The notes below the pieces were generated by a model. It saw only the letters and a program-made list of their open reading frames with translations, was not told the DNA's origin and searched no databases. A DNA stretch of 7,492 nt, from NCBI GenBank assembly GCA_034927505.1, contig JAYFPY010000044.1, positions 1 to 7,492 of the forward strand, in the 5' to 3' direction. A program made the position numbers and the translations under genes. Shown one piece after another: positions 6,540 to 7,492 of the stretch. Within the stretch, counting starts at the first letter, position 1, and each line of letters opens with the position of its first letter. The DNA is from RUG100 sp034927505 (GTDB lineage: Bacteria > Bacillota > Clostridia > Peptostreptococcales > Anaerovoracaceae).

Positions 6540-7292
6540 TCAGTCATACCGGGCAAGATTGTTCTGCCGTATATCCTGATACATGGTATACATCGTTTTC
6601 TCGACTTTCCCGTGCCAGGTATCGCCTGTGCAGTATACTTTGTTCACATCAGTCGGAGTTTTTCCTCTGTAATACGGGCCTGTCTCGCTCAGATAATCTT
6701 CGCTGATGCGCTGTGCCACATAGTCGATGCATTCGGCTTTTGAAGAAAAACTTTTATGTCCGTATCCAAACATATTGTTCGGTTTGAACATGGCTGTTCC
6801 GCCGCTGCTTTCAGTGACTGCGATACCATAGAGAAACAGGCAGTTGACGCCGTAGTCTTTTTCGGCTTTGACAAAGGCAGATTCCAGACCTTTAAGGCCG
6901 CTGTGAGTCCCTGCCGCCTTCAAGTCATCTTCTGTGACGCCGCTGGCTGCGGTCATATCCATTGAAACAATATCAGACAGAGAATATGCAGGGATACGCT
7001 CTTTGAGAACGTTGTCTTCAACATTTTCATCTGCCTTTACATGAACTTTAGGCACTACAGCAGCAATGCTTTTTTCCGGCACTTTTGCTACAGTGTCTTC
7101 CACGCCCTCAGTAAAGGATGCGGAGTATTTATCGGCTTCCGTTTTTGTTTCACCTCTGGCTGCCAGTTCCAGCTGGTTCATGTCTGCTTTTGCGAACGCA
7201 AAAGATGTGAACCCCAGCCCTGTGATCATAACAGCAGCGGTACACATCAAAACAGCATTTCGTATAATTGTATTCTTTCTTTTCTTTCCCAT
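6540..7292 (-). CDS. Secreted glucosaminidase-type cell-wall hydrolase (GH73-like)
   Basis: A 250-residue exported protein. A basic N-terminus (MGKKRKN) and a hydrophobic segment at about 12-33 end in FAFA, giving a likely signal peptidase I cut after A34. Residues 35-115 are polar, rich in Lys, Glu and Ala, and probably a flexible linker. The C-terminal domain (about 125-245) resembles bacterial beta-N-acetylglucosaminidases that cut peptidoglycan glycan strands: LYGIAVTESSGG (154-165) with E161 as probable catalytic acid, PNNMFGYG (171-178), FSSKAECIDYVAQRI (182-196) and YYRGKTPTDVNKVYC (207-221). No LysM, SH3 or sortase signal is present, so cell-wall attachment is unclear. AAGGCGG at 7302-7308 lies 9 bases before the ATG. 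It converges on the Hpt gene with only three bases between stop codons. The family is fairly sure; the exact bond cut and role in growth or separation are not. Confidence 0.85.
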   Translation of the reverse strand: MGKKRKNTIIRNAVLMCTAAVMITGLGFTSFAFAKADMNQLELAARGETKTEADKYSASFTEGVEDTVAKVPEKSIAAVVPKVHVKADENVEDNVLKERIPAYSLSDIVSMDMTAASGVTEDDLKAAGTHSGLKGLESAFVKAEKDYGVNCLFLYGIAVTESSGGTAMFKPNNMFGYGHKSFSSKAECIDYVAQRISEDYLSETGPYYRGKTPTDVNKVYCTGDTWHGKVEKTMYTMYQDIRQNNLARYD

Positions 7293-7317
7293 TATTCCAT
7301 ACCGCCTTTAGACAAAA

Positions 7318-7347
7318 ATTATATTACAGACAGCGGCACCTTGTCAA
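7318..7347 (-). promoter_or_regulatory. Consensus sigma-A promoter of the cell-wall hydrolase
   Basis: On the minus strand, a perfect TTGACA (7342-7347) and a perfect TATAAT (7318-7323) are separated by 18 bases. Start is expected near 7311, leaving a leader of about 19 bases that is mostly the ribosome binding site. Both hexamers at full consensus suggest strong housekeeping expression. Confidence 0.85.
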
Positions 7348-7412
7348 ATTCATCTTAGTGTAAAGTTACAGTGGGGAAAAAGAAAAATAAAAAATAAGAG
7401 CAACAACTTTTA

Positions 7413-7421
7413 TGATATGAT
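7413..7421 (+). promoter_or_regulatory. Extended -10 promoter element of the gene at 7462
   Basis: TGA (7413-7415) followed by TATGAT (7416-7421) makes an extended -10. I find no convincing -35 at 16-18 bases upstream, where the DNA is A-rich (7370-7399). Start would be near 7428, about 34 bases before the ATG. Confidence 0.5.
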
Positions 7422-7432
7422 TTAGTTACTAA
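7422..7432 (+). repeat. Palindrome TTAGT-T-ACTAA at the expected transcription start, possible operator
   Basis: Two 5-base arms, TTAGT and ACTAA, are perfect inverted repeats around one base. The site lies immediately downstream of the -10 element and would cover the transcription start, a classic repressor position. No regulator gene is visible to pair with it, and an 11-base palindrome in AT-rich DNA may be chance. Confidence 0.35.
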
Positions 7433-7461
7433 CATAAATATATTAAAAAAGGAGTGCTCTT

Positions 7462-7492
7462 ATGAATAACATTATACCGTTTATTACAGAAA
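7462..7492 (+). CDS. Start of an unidentified gene, cut by right window edge
   Basis: Only ten codons are visible (MNNIIPFITE), too few to identify. The start is well supported: AAGGAG at 7449-7454 lies 7 bases before the ATG, with an extended -10 promoter further upstream. It diverges from the cell-wall hydrolase. Confidence 0.75.
   Translation, partial: MNNIIPFITE

Noticed and set aside
7388..7416. Alternative -10 TATGAT at 7411-7416
   Set aside because: The overlapping hexamer at 7416-7421 has the TGn extension; the upstream one has no -35 (TAAAAA at 17 bases).

Overview
The window is typical low-to-mid GC Firmicutes DNA, most likely from an anaerobic member of class Clostridia. Three signs point there: strong AAGGAG/AGGAGG ribosome binding sites, sigma-A promoters close to consensus, and a glutamyl-tRNA synthetase of the long clostridial kind with an N-terminal extension. 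I cannot name the genus. The window holds five genes I can recognise, the first ten codons of a sixth, and no RNA gene, insertion sequence or CRISPR array. No intergenic stretch exceeds about 170 bases.

Layout. Positions 1-1298 (minus) are glutamyl-tRNA synthetase, cut by the left edge. Positions 1299-1412 are a compact divergent promoter region in which two back-to-back promoters drive gltX leftward and a three-gene operon rightward. The operon contains a short thioredoxin-reductase-like flavoprotein (1413-2216), a 1305-residue cyclic-di-GMP signalling protein (2240-6157) and a small stand-alone histidine phosphotransfer (Hpt) protein (6183-6536). Positions 6540-7292 (minus) are a secreted glucosaminidase-type cell-wall hydrolase, convergent with the operon and separated from it by three bases. 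Its promoter has both hexamers at consensus. A second divergent promoter region (7293-7461) also serves a new gene starting at 7462 that runs off the right edge.

How the genes may work together. The large protein reads as degenerate GGDEF - EAL - PAS - receiver - PAS - PAS-like - PAS-like - GGDEF. The EAL domain keeps all the catalytic residues of a c-di-GMP phosphodiesterase. The C-terminal GGDEF keeps the residues of a diguanylate cyclase and an RxxD product-inhibition site. The receiver keeps its phospho-acceptor Asp, and the next gene encodes an Hpt domain with the phospho-accepting His. Together they look like the distal half of a multistep phosphorelay that sets the balance of c-di-GMP synthesis and breakdown. 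No histidine kinase is in the window, so the phosphoryl source would lie elsewhere.

The most unusual points are four. The receiver is buried between two opposing enzymes. The operon is led by a flavoprotein that keeps the CxxC redox pair but lacks much of the NADPH-binding domain. A cysteine cluster sits in the last PAS-like segment of the large protein. A hairpin hides the ribosome binding site of the Hpt gene. A redox link between the flavoprotein and the signalling protein is my inference, not something the sequence proves.
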